Assembly: GCF_016920785.2 (NCBI RefSeq)
Contig: NW_024609948.1
Location: forward strand, 310,001 to 374,000
DNA: 64,000 bases
Direction: 5' to 3'
Origin: Ixodes scapularis
Lineage: Eukaryota > Arthropoda > Arachnida > Ixodida > Ixodidae
The notes under the pieces were generated by a model. It saw only the letters and a list, made by a program, of their open reading frames with translations. It was not told the origin of the DNA and searched no databases. This document shows positions 31,864-42,923 of this stretch, one piece after another. Position 1 is the first letter of the stretch. Each line of letters opens with the position of its first letter. The translations under genes and the position numbers were made by a program.

Positions 31864-33006
31864 CGGAGGCATGCGGTTTAGAAAAGCTCCTTTTAGGGAA
31901 CGCCGTTTTATCGATATCAGTTTATCCAATCGCAGTTTAGAGAAAATGACGGCAGCCGGGGTGCCGTTTCCGATATCCCCCTGGTTCATTAGCCTAGATT
32001 GCCGAACCCTTGGCGGTGAACTATTGGTAGTGCACGCTCAAGCTTGAGGTTATAATAAATTTTCCCCCAGCGACAGTGAGGGGCGACCGCGCCAAGCGCG
32101 GTCTGATTGGAAGCCTAGCTTGTAGTGGTCCAAAAATATCGATAGTACTATCGATAGTATCGATAGTCGCCAGAAATTTGACCATCGATAGTAAAAGAAA
32201 CTATCGATAGTACTATCGATAGTCGTCTATCGAAAAACTATCGATAGTCGACAATCGAAAATCTATGGATAGTACTATCGATACTCGACGATCGGAAAAT
32301 TGTTGTTAAGCGACTAGCAGAAAACTATCGATAGTCGACTATCGTAAACCTATCGATAGTACTGTCGACAGTTTACTATCGATAGCTATGCGACATTAGT
32401 AGTGTGCGTCGCTCCCTCGTCTCTTTTTCTCGCTTAACTTTTTATTTTATTTTATTTTTTTTTTTTTCAAATGGGACACCAACTAGCCCAAGCAATTACC
32501 GTCTCAACTTCGGTTCAGCTTTCAGTGATGACGAAGACGGGAGTTTGGCCGAAGAGAGGAGGAAGGGGAAGCGAGCGGCGGTGCGGCAACTGTGTTCGCT
32601 CTAGTAGTGCAAAACAGTCGATAGTACTATCGATAGTCACCAGAAAACTGAGTATCGATAGTAAAAAAGGAATCGATAGTACTATCGAAAAACTCTCGAT
32701 AGTTGACTGTCGAAAAACTATCGAGAGTACTATCGACAGTCGACTATCGAAAAACTGTCGATAGTACTACCGATAGTCTACTATCGATAGTTCTGCGACA
32801 CTATCGATAGTTTTGGAAAAACTATCGATAGTATCGATAGTCAATTTATCGATAGTTTTGCATTACTACTAGCTTGCCGCCGCCTAGAAACAGCAGTTCT
32901 CAAACGGAGGCCTCGATAAAACGTGCACCTCTCGCTAAACCGTGCTTCGATAAACCGTACCCCTTTCGCTAAGATGAGCCTCGATATAACGGCGTTCGAT
33001 CCGCCG
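31864..33006. mobile_element. GTTTTATCGA/GTTTAGCGA foldback repeat, copy 1
   Basis: The left part (31864-32114) has GGTTTAGAAAAGCTCC, GAACGCCGTTTTATCGA and GTTTAGAGAAAATG. The right part (32877-33006) has the inverted iterations CCTCGATAAAACG, TCGCTAAACCG, TTCGATAAACCG and CGATATAACGGCGTTCGAT. Copy 2 is at 34177-34632. This copy is split by the hAT-type element at 32123-32868. It is non-coding. Iterated TTTATCGA/TTTAGCGA units in both arms make it a third foldback-like family in this window. Confidence 0.7.
32123..32868. mobile_element. hAT-type element made of TATCGATAGT repeats, 8-bp target duplication
   Basis: Target duplication CTAGCTTG lies at 32115-32122 and 32869-32876. Copy 2 of the host repeat has a single CTAGCTTG at the same place (near 34492), confirming the empty site. 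The ends TAGTGGTCCAAAA and TTTTGCATTACTA are imperfect TIRs. The interior is dominated by ACTATCGATAGT palindromes except for a unique island at 32400-32600. No coding region. Confidence 0.85.
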
Positions 33007-33887
33007 TAGCAAAGACGCTTTGTCGCTGTTAGTACAAAACCTACCGCTTTCGCGTAGCAGAATATTTTATTTCACTTTTTTTTTCTGTCAACTGGTTAAC
33101 TTGATCGGTTCATTGAGTGTGAAGTCTTGCGAGTCTGTAAGTTGCCAAGCCCATTCATTTGCGGGTGCAAATGCCGCCGCCGCGATCGGCAGGTTACGCG
33201 AATTTGGTTTCGCCTGCCTCCCCTCCAACTTGGGGTGAACTCGTCCGTCCGGGGCCCGCTCTTCGACAGAGACGTCTGCGCTCAAGTTCAACCAGTTCAA
33301 CTTCAAAGCCTGCTGCCTCCTTTTTCTCGGTTGGAGACGCGCGCGTCTGTCTCCTTTTCTTTCCCTTCACTTTCAGTACCCGCAAAGTCCGTCTGGACGA
33401 AGCTGGCGGCACCGGGCAGCGTTGGGCCGCGTGCACAAAGTAAAAACAAAAGGAAAGACCTCGCTCGCAGTTTGCACGGGTTCTGGCTCTTTCGTTTGTT
33501 TTGGGTTAGTTTTTGTTTGGTGTTAGTTTTCACGGTGGCACTCTGCAGCATTGTTGAATGCTAGATATCAAAACAAGTAAAACACGTACAAATAAGCGCT
33601 CCGCCACAATTTTCTTCTCCGGTGAAGACCATCTGCACGTTCCGTAAAAATGACTTTAGGAGCTACTTTTCGGTAGTCTTGTTTCGGTAGCCTGCACTTC
33701 AAACACGGACTGCATGTTTGAGGCAAAAATAAGTCTAGCTAGCCGTTTCTCACTCAGCCGATCCTGGGTCTTTATTCAGTTCCTTGTGTGCGCTTGTGGT
33801 GTATTGCTTTCAAAAAACGTGCTCTAGCGTTCGACCTTGGTATACAAAGAAGTGAGATTTAGAAGATTTCACTGAGGTCCGGACGAA
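33007..33887. other. Unassigned GC-richer sequence
   Basis: Open frames of 145 and 94 codons (33127-33564, 33159-33443) overlap in different registers without recognisable domains. I would not call a gene. Confidence 0.35.
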
Positions 33888-34165
33888 GATGAAAGGCGCA
33901 ATCTTCGGCAGCAGCCCAGTGAAATGGCTTTGCCGCGCTTTTTAGATGAGTGCATACAAGTGTGCAGCTTTAGCTTCTCGGGAGCGACGGTGCAGGCTCT
34001 CAAGGAGAACATTGACGGGTTGCCTCTCAAAAAGTTCGATTTTGCGGTAGTCTACGCAGGCGGAAACAACCTGCAAAATGGCGACAGGGGGTCAGCCTCG
34101 GTCAAAGAAGAAGAGCTTACAACACCCCAGCATGGTTGTAAGCTATGGAGAAAAATGTGCTGATT
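33888..34165 (+). pseudogene. SGNH/GDSL hydrolase-like fragment
   Basis: One frame near 33895 reads GAIFGSSPVKWL, resembling SGNH block I with the catalytic Ser. After a frameshift, the frame from 33924 reads SFSGATVQALKENIDGLP and FDFAVVYAGGNNL, resembling the next blocks (G-A and G-G-N-D/N). SGNH-type esterase domains are encoded by some CR1-like and other retroelements and by multi-copy tick proteins (known or recalled). The fragment stops where foldback copy 2 begins at 34177, so it was probably cut by that insertion. Confidence 0.4.
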
Positions 34166-34176
34166 TTCGGAGAAGT

Positions 34177-34632
34177 GGGGTTTAGGGAAGCTCGTTTTAG
34201 CGAACACCGTTTTCGCGACAACAGCAGATCGGATCGCCGTTTAGAGAAAATGGCGACCGCCCGCATGCTAACCAACCTTTGGCGATCCACGCTCGAACTT
34301 ATATTAAATTTCGGAAATTAAAAACAGCGCGGAAAGACGAGGACCAGACAAAGAAGTGACACGGACGTAGCGCTGTTTTTAATTTCCGAAGTATGTACCA
34401 ACTCGCCCAAGCCTCAACTTTAACCTTATATTAAACTTTTCCCGAGCGACAGCGAGGGGTGCCCGCACGAAGCGCGGTCTGTTTGGAAGCCTAGCTTGCC
34501 GCCGCCTACAAACAGCATTTCTCAAACGGAGGCCTCGATAAAATGTATCCATTTTCGCTAAACCGTGCTTCGATATACCGCACCCCTTTCGTTGAAACGA
34601 ACCTGGATAAAACCGCGTTCGATAACCGTAAT
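34177..34632. mobile_element. GTTTTATCGA/GTTTAGCGA foldback repeat, copy 2
   Basis: Same order as copy 1: GGTTTAGGGAAGCTCG and GTTTAGAGAAAATGGCG on the left, CCTCGATAAAATG, TCGCTAAACCG and GATAAAACCGCGTTCGAT on the right. It lacks the TATCGATAGT insert but carries a different insert at about 34312-34421. Confidence 0.7.
34310..34421. mobile_element. AAAACAGCGC hairpin insertion in foldback copy 2
   Basis: TTCGGAAATTAAAAACAGCG at 34310 and its perfect reverse complement ending at 34390 form a 21-bp stem. A CACCAACTCGCCCA-type tail follows. A direct repeat AAC-TTATATTAAA flanks the insert (34296-34309, 34422-34435), suggesting a target duplication of about 14 bp as made by retroposition. Copy 1 has one AATAAATTTT-like site here. 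Confidence 0.6.
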
Positions 34633-35885
34633 AAACCCGTCTTTTTTTTTCTTTTTGACACCTTCAATAGTCGTTTGAAGCAAACATCAAAGTTTGTTGT
34701 GCAACACGAAAATCATGCAACTATCTCAAGGTCTTGTTATTTTAGTTTTATACTAGATCCCAAAGAAAAACATGACGTATCTACATCTTTTGGCTAAATT
34801 TTATATTTTCGTGTTCTTTCTACCGAGAAATGCTATCACATATTTTCCGATGATTCAATAAGTGTGCGCGTTTTCGCAAAGCACAGCTAGCATCTGGACT
34901 TTGCTTTTCGGGACCTGCTCCTATGGCTCAGGCAAAGAGTACATTTTGTGTTCTGCTACAAGCTCATACCGCAACTCCGAAAGAAGGCAGTTGAGCCCGA
35001 AGTACGGTTATTCAACAAGGCACTGCCACGTGCAATAGAGTGCACAAAGGAGCGGATCTTGGTCGTCTTGAATGTGGACGTAAGTTTGTATCTTTCTGAG
35101 TTGCCCTTTCCCATAAAATCGCTCGTCTCTTGCAAACGCAAGGTCCTTAGATGTTCTAAGAAGCTAATTAGAAGAGGACAACTATCATATGGCATACTAA
35201 CTCTATCATATGACCTACCATAACACTATTGAGAGGAGTTTACGCGCAATTTTGTTCAGTCTAACGAAATTACTCCTACTTTTTGACGCATTACATTCTA
35301 GAGCATAGCGGCATTGATTTTCGCAAATGGGAAAGTACATTTGCACGAGCCAGGAGAAGCAGGAAAAATATTTTGACAATCTTAGTGACTTATTTGGGTC
35401 CTCAACATTCGTATTATTACAGCGCTGAAAATAAAAGCCACGAACACAAGAACTTTCGTTCTGCCTCGGACAGCGCGCACCTCGATAGAAATTTAATGGG
35501 ACCCGGAATAGGGGTAGTCACACATCGTTCTCCCTTTCTATTTTTCCTTTATTAGACCTAATACAGATGTTTTTTAACAACAGCAACAAACAAGTATGTT
35601 ATGCCGGTCTACCTGCCGGCTACCATGAAAGTGTCCTCTCCTCACTCGCTTATCCCCCAATGTACTGCCTTTTATTTCGCCTATTGTAGGGACAAAGGCT
35701 GGCGCGTGCGCTAAAACCGGAAGCCGTGACTAATTTGCTTCCACGCGGTTTAAAGTTCCGTTGCAGCAATTTTAAGTTCGAATTTCGGGCACTTTGCACA
35801 ACCATACTGACACAAGTGTCACGCAAGTATCTCATGCGCAACGCCATGAGCTACAAGTTTAATTGTCGCTGCGTAATTACGTGAC
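34633..35885. other. Unassigned AT-rich sequence
   Basis: No supported gene or repeat in 1.25 kb. Confidence 0.4.
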
Positions 35886-36085
35886 CCCACGCAACAAGGT
35901 CACGTGATCATGCGACCACCATAGGCGCGCTATTCGCAGTTTGGTCACGTGGTGGGCGGGATCCAACTGACCATGTTCACATGACCCCCACGGGACATGG
36001 TCACGTGGTCATGTGACCACCAGAGGTCCGTTTTTTCCAGCGTGGTCACGTGGTGCACAGGATCCCACGGACAATGGCCCACCGA
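35886..36085. repeat. Tandem GGTCACGTG repeat, about 100-bp unit, two copies
   Basis: Units beginning near 35898 and 35998 share GGTCACGTG-TCATG-GACCACCA and GGTCACGTGGTG--CAGGATCC. Each unit holds two CACGTG boxes. This is another locus of the CACGTG motif enriched at 10.2-10.8 kb. Confidence 0.6.
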
Positions 36086-36349
36086 TCACTTATTAGAGCA
36101 CGACGAGCACGAATACGCAAGGTCTGTGGAGGGTTGCCACACGCTTTCCGCCCATAATGAACTTCAAGTATTCATTCAGAAAGTATTCGGTGAAAGTAGC
36201 AAAATCGTTGCATGGCCCATCTAATGAAACAGCATTAACCATGATCATAATAAGCCGTTCAATCTTGCGGTACTCTGAGTTGAATAGGCCTGCTCTGTCC
36301 AAATACATCCACTACGTGTCTCTTCGTTTTCAGCACAAATTTCTCGACC

Positions 36350-38343
36350 CAGGGCCGGCCTTAGAGCAGCAAGCGCCCTGGGCAAACTGCAGGCGTGGCG
36401 CCCCCCCCCCCCCCCCCCTTACACACACGTATACTATTCTCGCACCAAACATCATGTTGTAAGCAAACATGCCACAGTGACCCAGCGCGAATGGTCGCGA
36501 TTTTGTCGTTGTCAGTCGAAAACCGCGTCCTAAAAACGAACGACGTCCGCGAGCATTGTGAGCTTTGTCGGCACCGTGTTCAAAGTTCAAGAATCATTTA
36601 TTTCTTAGATTAACCAAACTTCAGCTGTGGGTCTCCCATAGCAAGCTAACGTCTAAGGGGCAGAGAAAACAAAAGCACAAGTTAACCATGTCAAATGCCG
36701 TAGAAGGCAACCTTCCGAGCCTTCAACAACGCAAATTGGGCTACGTCTTGCGACATATCCAGGCTAGACGCTATCTTGTTTTCAATGGACGAAATTGCCA
36801 ATGACGATATCCTGTCATCTGCCATGGTTGATCTTAGGTATGTCTTAATAAGCTTTAATTTTAGAAACTCCTCTCAGCGGTGGCCATTGACATTGGCAAA
36901 GGGAGGAGGATTCTCAATGACACCCACGTATGAGGGAATTTGTTACATAGATGGTTGTCCAGAATGAACTGGAGGACGTCCTGGCGAGCACTGCATCCAG
37001 TGGGCAGCAGGCTGCATAGTTAGATCAGCTCCTCGCAGAGATCTGTACCGTCGATGTCTGCACTTTCTAGGTGTCCCAGACTCTGAGTGCATGCATGGTC
37101 AAGGCATTGGCAAAGTTTAAGACATTCCGCTTTGTCGGGAAGTCGGGTGAGGCCCTAAAGGAACCCCCAGAAGCTCACGTGCTGCTCCATCCGTGTGAAG
37201 CGTTCTTCAATCGACATCTCACGGTGTGAACCATCTCGTAGAAGAACTCTCGCTTGAATTTTGTCTCGACATCATCAACCTCGTCCTGGCACTCATAACA
37301 GAACTGGCGCTTTTTCCGCCGCAGTCGAGGGGCCGGTTTCGTCGCACTGTCAATACCCATGCTCTCGGGAAGACCGTTCGCAGTTGCCAGTTGCAGTACC
37401 CGACATCGCGATAATTGTCGATGCAATCGCTGCATGCTTCCATCAGCTGGGTGGTTGCTACGATGTCCTTCGTTTTGCATTGCATGTTCTCGCTTACAAC
37501 ATTAACTTGTAAAAAGAATGTCGTACCACACAACAATGTAAACGAGAAACTGAACTGCAAGAGTTAGAGCTTCATGTCGGACACCAGGTTTGCCTGCAGT
37601 GATGCGGCCATTCTTGCGCAACATTATAAATTTATATGTTTTTCGCGGTTTTCGGGATTTTTGTGGCGAGTTTCTGAATTTTGAAATGGCAACACTGATC
37701 GGCATTGGAAGTCCGTAGTCGTCGCTGGTCGCTTACACACAAAAAAAAGAAAGAGAGACCTACTGAGCGAAGTCATTCTTCGGCTCAGAATAACTTGGCA
37801 AAGGGTGAAGCCTACGTTTTCTGCGAGCCAATCAGAGACTCTGAGCGAAGCACGTGATAACTAAGAGCAAAACTCCGTTCCAATACTATTTTGTCCCGTG
37901 ACTCGCTCGGACACACTGATTTGCTCGCCGATGGGTTTGGCGCCACCGTTTAGTAAGTTGCGCTAAGAGTGCTGCATGCTGGCTCCATCGCTTTTTGCCA
38001 GTCAGGTTTTGCTCCGCTCGTAATTTGAGAGCTGTGCGGAGGTGACCGCTTGCCCAGTCGTTCATGACTCATTCAATGACGCTTTGATTCTCACCGGGGG
38101 GAGAGGTTCTCTATAGCAAAACAACATTCACAGGTGGCTGCGGGTTGATGGACGCCAATTATAACTAGAACTTAGTCGTTGGTTTTGCGGCCGAAATGCC
38201 AAACGGCGATGCGGTCGTTTTTTGTTTTTGATTTTATCCCCTCGAGGTTTGAGCCCTGCATGACCTGGCGGCCCTTTCGGCGCCCCTCTATGAATGGCGC
38301 CCGGTGCAACTGCATAGGTCGCCCACTCCAAATGCCGGCCCTG
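36350..38343 (-). mobile_element. hAT element, 2 kb, near-perfect 8-bp target duplication
   Basis: It starts CAGGGCCGGC and ends GCCGGCCCTG. The flanks TCTCGACC (36342-36349) and CCTCGACC (38344-38351) match at 7 of 8. It contains a minus-strand hAT transposase relic (36745-37480). Subterminal runs of G-GCGCCC match the common animal hAT group with this terminus. The C run at 36402-36418 and internal frameshifts show it is dead. Confidence 0.85.
36745..37480 (-). pseudogene. hAT transposase relic, ZMYM1-type
   Basis: The minus strand from 37330 carries RLRRKKRQFCYECQDEV...FKREFFYEMVHTV, the R-R-K-K-R-F...F-x-E-x-F-Y segment of ZMYM1-like hAT transposases. After several stops, 36945-36745 reads WVSLRILLPLPMSMATAERS, a frameshift at 36870, then LKLIKTYLRSTM, ISSLAISSIENKIASSLD. 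This is the hAT C-terminal dimerisation domain. The catalytic core between is shortened, and the N-terminal zinc finger was not found. Confidence 0.8.
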
Positions 38344-38351
38344 CCTCGACC

Positions 38352-38775
38352 GAGAGAAAAAAGACGAAAAAAGGCCTGCTGGCGGCGGACAAGTATCACG
38401 TATCGGGTGGCCCCAGTACAGCGACCTTGGCTGGTATCCTGGTGGGCGCCGTGAACGTCGCTTTTGGGCTATGGATGACGAAGCGGCCTGGCGTTGATTG
38501 ACGCCCATGGATTCACAGTTGCAAAAGTTATGGGGCTAAAGCCACACGACTGGAGTTTGCCGAAATTTCCGAAAATGAAAATGCAGGCCTCAGTGAAGTC
38601 TGCTGGCTGGTCGAGATTTTTAATTTTTAAGTATTGTTCAGGTTCTTTTTATATTTTTCCGGCACACGCAATCACAAATATTCGCCACTCGCTACCTTTT
38701 TTCTTTCCTCGCACAACTTCCTGCGCGTCTACTTTTCCTAGAGTAGAGGATCAATCTCTGTAATCTGCGGGGGAA
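38352..38775. other. Unassigned sequence
   Basis: Flank of the hAT element. No gene recognised. Confidence 0.35.
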
Positions 38776-38924
38776 GCTCGGCGAATGGCGAATCCGAATT
38801 ATTGTTTCGCTCTAAAAACGATGTCTTTATGACGGACAGACAACAGTCGTGTCATGCCTCTGAGTGTCCCCTCGGCGACTATTTTTCAGTCTAGACACAT
38901 CAATGGCTTCGCCATTCGCCGAGC
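38776..38924. mobile_element. MITE with GCTCGGCGAATGGCGAA ends
   Basis: Perfect 17-bp inverted ends at 38776-38792 and 38908-38924 around a 115-bp core. No ORF. Target duplication not resolved. Confidence 0.75.
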
Positions 38925-39258
38925 ATCCTCCGTAGCTTACAGAACTGGCTCTCGAATTGCTTTGGGGAAACACAGACACACGGGAACTTTTTTTACCGAG
39001 GTATACATTTTGGACTGGTGTCGCCCACTGTTTATTTGTTTCACCTTTATCTTTAAAATATTGAAAAGTGTCGACCAGTGCGTTTCCTCAACAGTTGTGC
39101 ACCAGCTTTCTGTATATGTACATACGCATGTCAGTAAAGATTTATGTAAATATTTCGTAATTATACTGCGTATTTTATGGTATGTTGAACAAGAGGGCGG
39201 GTAAACCACTTTTCTCCTGTGTCGCCAGCAATATGACGGCAGGAGGTTCGCTTGAAAC

Positions 39259-39793
39259 AAGCAAATAGCAAGGCTTCTACGTATCTCAAATACTCGACTC
39301 AAGATACTGTAATTAAGATACTTTTGTCGGTATTTTGGTATCTTGAAGATACATTCGATTGAGAGTAAATAGCACTCTATCTTAACTACATTGCTTAGTA
39401 TCTTCTACTCAGTATCTCAAATACCTTTTCCGGCGTACGAAGAAGTTTGTCCCCAAAGGGGAAGTACTAAGACTAAATGTTCTTTCTTTCTCCTTTGCAC
39501 GTGTCTAGGGGAACAAATGAGGTGTACACTAGGAGGTCATCGAACGATATGCGTTTCAGCTAAGTTAATATAATCAAGATGCCCCCATTTTTTTATTTAG
39601 TTGTAATAACTTCAGCTCGTCGCGCGCTTATAAAGTATCTTCGAAAGTAATTCAATTATTTTTCAAAGTATTTGCACTTTACTCAAAATAGTTTGGCGCA
39701 AAAGTAACTTGAATACTACTCTAAATAATTTCTCACTTGGGTATTTACTATCTTGTCTTAAATACTTTTGTCGAGTATCTTGAACAACACTGC
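39259..39793. mobile_element. hAT-like MITE rich in GTATCTTGAAGATAC
   Basis: It ends CAACACTG at 39793 preceded by GTCGAGTATCTTG. The left end has GTATCTCAAATACTCGAC. Repeated AGTATCTT and AAGATACT fill both halves. CAACACTG is a frequent hAT end. The left terminus is decayed and the duplication (CAAAT) only partial. Confidence 0.5.
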
Positions 39794-40797
39794 AAATCGT
39801 TGACACCTGCACCATTTGAAGTATAGATAAAATAATCGGTTCAGATCGCCTAGACGCTGCAAACGAAAACCGCCTTGGTGTCGAAGCGCGAGGCAGTTGA
39901 TCGGATTTGGTCGGACACAGTGGGTCTAACGAATACTGGCAAGTGGGTTCCTAGCGGGTTCCGGGAGGGTTGATGAGGTGATGATTTCAGCAATCCACCA
40001 GCCGGATTTCGGTGCCACACGAATCATGACATGATAGTCAGCTCTATGTACGCGAAATCATTAAAACATCCACCAAGCAAAAAGTACAGTACATTTCATT
40101 CACATCCTTCAGTCTTATCAACGAGAAGAATTTAGCACTATGATTGCGTCTCGTCCTGCGATGGTCGTCAGCCGACGCCACGGCCCGTTAGGTTCAATCG
40201 GGAGCCAGTCACGTAATGCATTACTTCGACGCGTGTATAAGAAAAGCACGCTAATGCACACGCGCCTATAACTGGTCTGTGATTGGACCTGGTGGGCCCT
40301 AACCTAGGTTGTAGATAGGGACTTTAACTTTTGGACAAATGCTATAAACTCCGTGAAACACTCGCCGGTGAAACTATCGCGAATTCGGATTTATCCGAAC
40401 AACTCCGAATTCGACGGCTGTCAGTTGTAAAATCTTGAGCGGTCTTGACCTTTTCCAGGGATCCGAGGACAAGTTTTGCAACCGTTTTTCTTTTTTTTTT
40501 TTCTTTTTTGTTTTTGTAAGCGTCAAAAGAAGCGTCTTTCTCTGCACATATTCCTTTGTTATCCTCGTGGGCAACAGGAATTCAATAATCAGTCAGACTT
40601 TCGAAGTATCCGCACGGAAAAGGCAGGACTCTGCCAAGGAATACAGATATTTTGAAGTAACTGACAGAGACATTGTATTGCCTTTGAGGCTTTATCATAC
40701 AACTTGAAAGTTTAATGAAAGAAAGAAAAAAAAAAAGAAAAAAAAAGAACACCCGGTTTATAAATTAACTTCTGGAGGGAATATGGTATCAAAAGGC
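39794..40797. other. Unassigned sequence
   Basis: CGAATTCGGATTTATCCG is a short inverted repeat at 40379. T run at 40490 and A run at 40725. No gene. Confidence 0.4.
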
Positions 40798-40964
40798 TAG
40801 TTCGTTTCACCTTATGGGCGAGCGAAGCCAACGCTACAAGCGCGAGCATGCTGCTTGTAACAGCGCCTGTGGTGCACGTACGCACGTGCGAAGCCGGCAC
40901 GCTCGGAGCCTTGGGCTCGCGCTTCTAGCTTTGACTTCGCTCGCACATGACGTGAAACGAAGTA
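40798..40964. mobile_element. MITE with TTCGTTTCAC ends
   Basis: The arms of about 55 bp share TTCGTTTCAC, GCGAGCGAAG and AAGCGCGAGC in inverted order. The TIR core GTTCGTTTCAC is shared with the element at 21802-23051. Confidence 0.65.
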
Positions 40965-41142
40965 TATACACCGACACGCGGCTCCGACGCCGTCCCTCTG
41001 CGGTGGCGCTGCCTTGAGTACGGCGCACCACGCAGAGGCGGCTTCTCTTCAAAAACGAGACGCTGCGATTCCGCAGTGCCCACACCCGGTGTGGGCAAAG
41101 CAAAAACCGTGTTTGTAAACAGGGCGGTCTTCGCGCGCTCGT

Positions 41143-41404
41143 CTATAGACGCTTTACACACGCGCCAGATTGAGCCGCCATAGCCGCCCTTCTCTTGTCT
41201 TACCGAGATGCCGAGCCACTGAAGCGGGCGTTGACGGGTCTTCACAAGGGCCTATGCTGGGCTCAAGAACACAGTAGCATCTAAAATGGCAATAACCTGT
41301 CCTGCTGTGGTAATGATGAAGTGAAGCGAACGGAATAAGAGGGAACAAAAACTGAAGGTCAGTTATGGCGGCGCCCATGCACAGCTGCTGTAAAGCGTCT
41401 ATAG
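41143..41404. mobile_element. MITE with CTATAGACGCTTTACA ends
   Basis: Perfect 16-bp inverted ends at 41143-41158 and 41389-41404, plus an inner GCCATA/TATGGC pair. Length 262 bp, no ORF. Confidence 0.75.
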
Positions 41405-42006
41405 CCAAAATTGCGGGCTCGCACCGAGAGATGCCAAAGCACGTATGCTCTGCATAAACAAAAAAATAAAATAAATAAATAAAAAAAAAAAGGTCGGGCA
41501 GTGAAATCGCCGAGATGTCGCCACTCCGCACAAGCGAATGTGTACGAAGGCACCCTATTCACGGTGGCGAGACAAAAAAGAAAAAGAAAAAACGCCTGCT
41601 CCCCGCAAAAGCCTGCCGGGTAAACGCGGGCGCAGACACCTGCAGGTCTTCCACGCGCGCGGACGGGTCTCCCCCTCTTTTAAAAAAAAAACACGTTCCA
41701 GTTAAGTAAAAACAACACTGTATATTAGGTACTTTAAAAATAAATACATAATCGAATACATATATGACAAACTACCGGCATATACTTTCGTTACTTCATC
41801 ACAACTAGCCACCAGCACTGCACAACAAAGTATTTTTATACAATTTTTCACGACACTGATTGTTTCTTATAGTATTTCATAGACAATTTGTAAGGATTGG
41901 CGACCGGGCAGTTTTTCATGACTTGAGAACATATCTTCCAATAGTCCTGATCCCCACACGTTCTGCTCCTCGGAAGACTTCATAGAAGGTTGAGCACTTT
42001 CGTGTA
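41405..42006. other. Simple-sequence and unassigned DNA
   Basis: AAAT/A-rich run at 41457-41490 and A-rich patches at 41570 and 41682. No gene. Confidence 0.4.
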
Positions 42007-42014
42007 GTTCGTTC

Positions 42015-42687
42015 TAGAGCACTATATAGCTCCTTCGGAGCAGAGTAGCGCAATCTAGAACGCCGTCTCTCGGCGACTAGCGGCGAACGCCCGGAGGTTC
42101 CAACTGCGGTCAGAAATGCATGGAGAACGTGAGAAAATCGTTGTTTCTTCAGTTTTGTGGGGATGTGCGGAATGGAAATCATTTTTGACATAATAATGAA
42201 ACATTTTAGAATAATATGCGATAAGTTTTGTCCCATACAAGGACGTAACTTTTTTTAAAAAATTGCCTGAGCGGCATCATGCAGCAGACGACACGGCGAC
42301 GTCACACCATTCACGTGACCCGCTCCGGCCAACCCGAAAAGCCCATCTCCGCTGCGAGCAAAAATCGTCTGCTTCAAACGCCATTGCCTTGGAAATTGCC
42401 TTCTCAAAATTTGCACACGCATCCGATATTATTAAAATTTTGATAAAGTGTTTAGTGCTTTACTAACTTCACGACAGACTAGTTTTGAAAAGTGTGAACT
42501 CGCCGTTCATTTTTTAATCAGCCGTGTTGTATCGATCTCCATGTATTCTCCCATAGGGCGGGCCGCCTCTTGGAACCCTGAGTACCACGTGACTCGCGCC
42601 GAGCCGCTCTGTCGGCCATCTTGTCGGCAAAACACGAGGTTCAAAGGATTGCGCTACTCTGCTCCGTAGGAGCTATATAGTGCTCTA
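42015..42687. mobile_element. hAT-type element 1 of a tandem pair
   Basis: The ends TAGAGCACTATATAGCTCC and its inverted partner extend to about 43 bp, with one base differing in the TTCGGAG/TACGGAG block. GTTCGTTC flanks it at 42007-42014 and 42688-42695. The core has no transposase frame. Confidence 0.8.
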
Positions 42688-42695
42688 GTTCGTTC

Positions 42696-42923
42696 TAAAG
42701 CCCCTTGATAAAAGCGTTTTTTACAAGTACCGCCAACCATTGTTGTGGAAGCGCGCGAGACACGTGCCATGAGCGGGTGCTCCGCCGCCATTCGCTTCCA
42801 AGGCCCGCTCATTTCAGTGCTGCGCCGCCATTTGCTTCCAAGGGCCGCTCGAGACATGGGCCACGTGCACTCGCGCATTTGACGCTACTTGCATAACAAG
42901 CGCAAACACATCGAGGGGCTTTA
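42696..42923. mobile_element. hAT-type element 2 of a tandem pair
   Basis: The ends TAAAGCCCCTTGAT and ATCGAGGGGCTTTA are inverted repeats with one mismatch. GTTCGTTC flanks it at 42688-42695 and 42924-42931. The core has a partial tandem repeat of CGCCGCCATT-GCTTCCAAGG. The shared middle GTTCGTTC shows that one element inserted at the duplication made by the other. Confidence 0.75.

Noticed and set aside
33127..33564. 145-codon frame as a host gene
   Set aside because: Overlapping frames in other registers are equally open, no domain, and no conserved splice or start signals.
38128..38508. 126-codon minus-strand frame
   Set aside because: It spans the end of the hAT element and the flank beyond its target duplication, so it cannot be one old gene.
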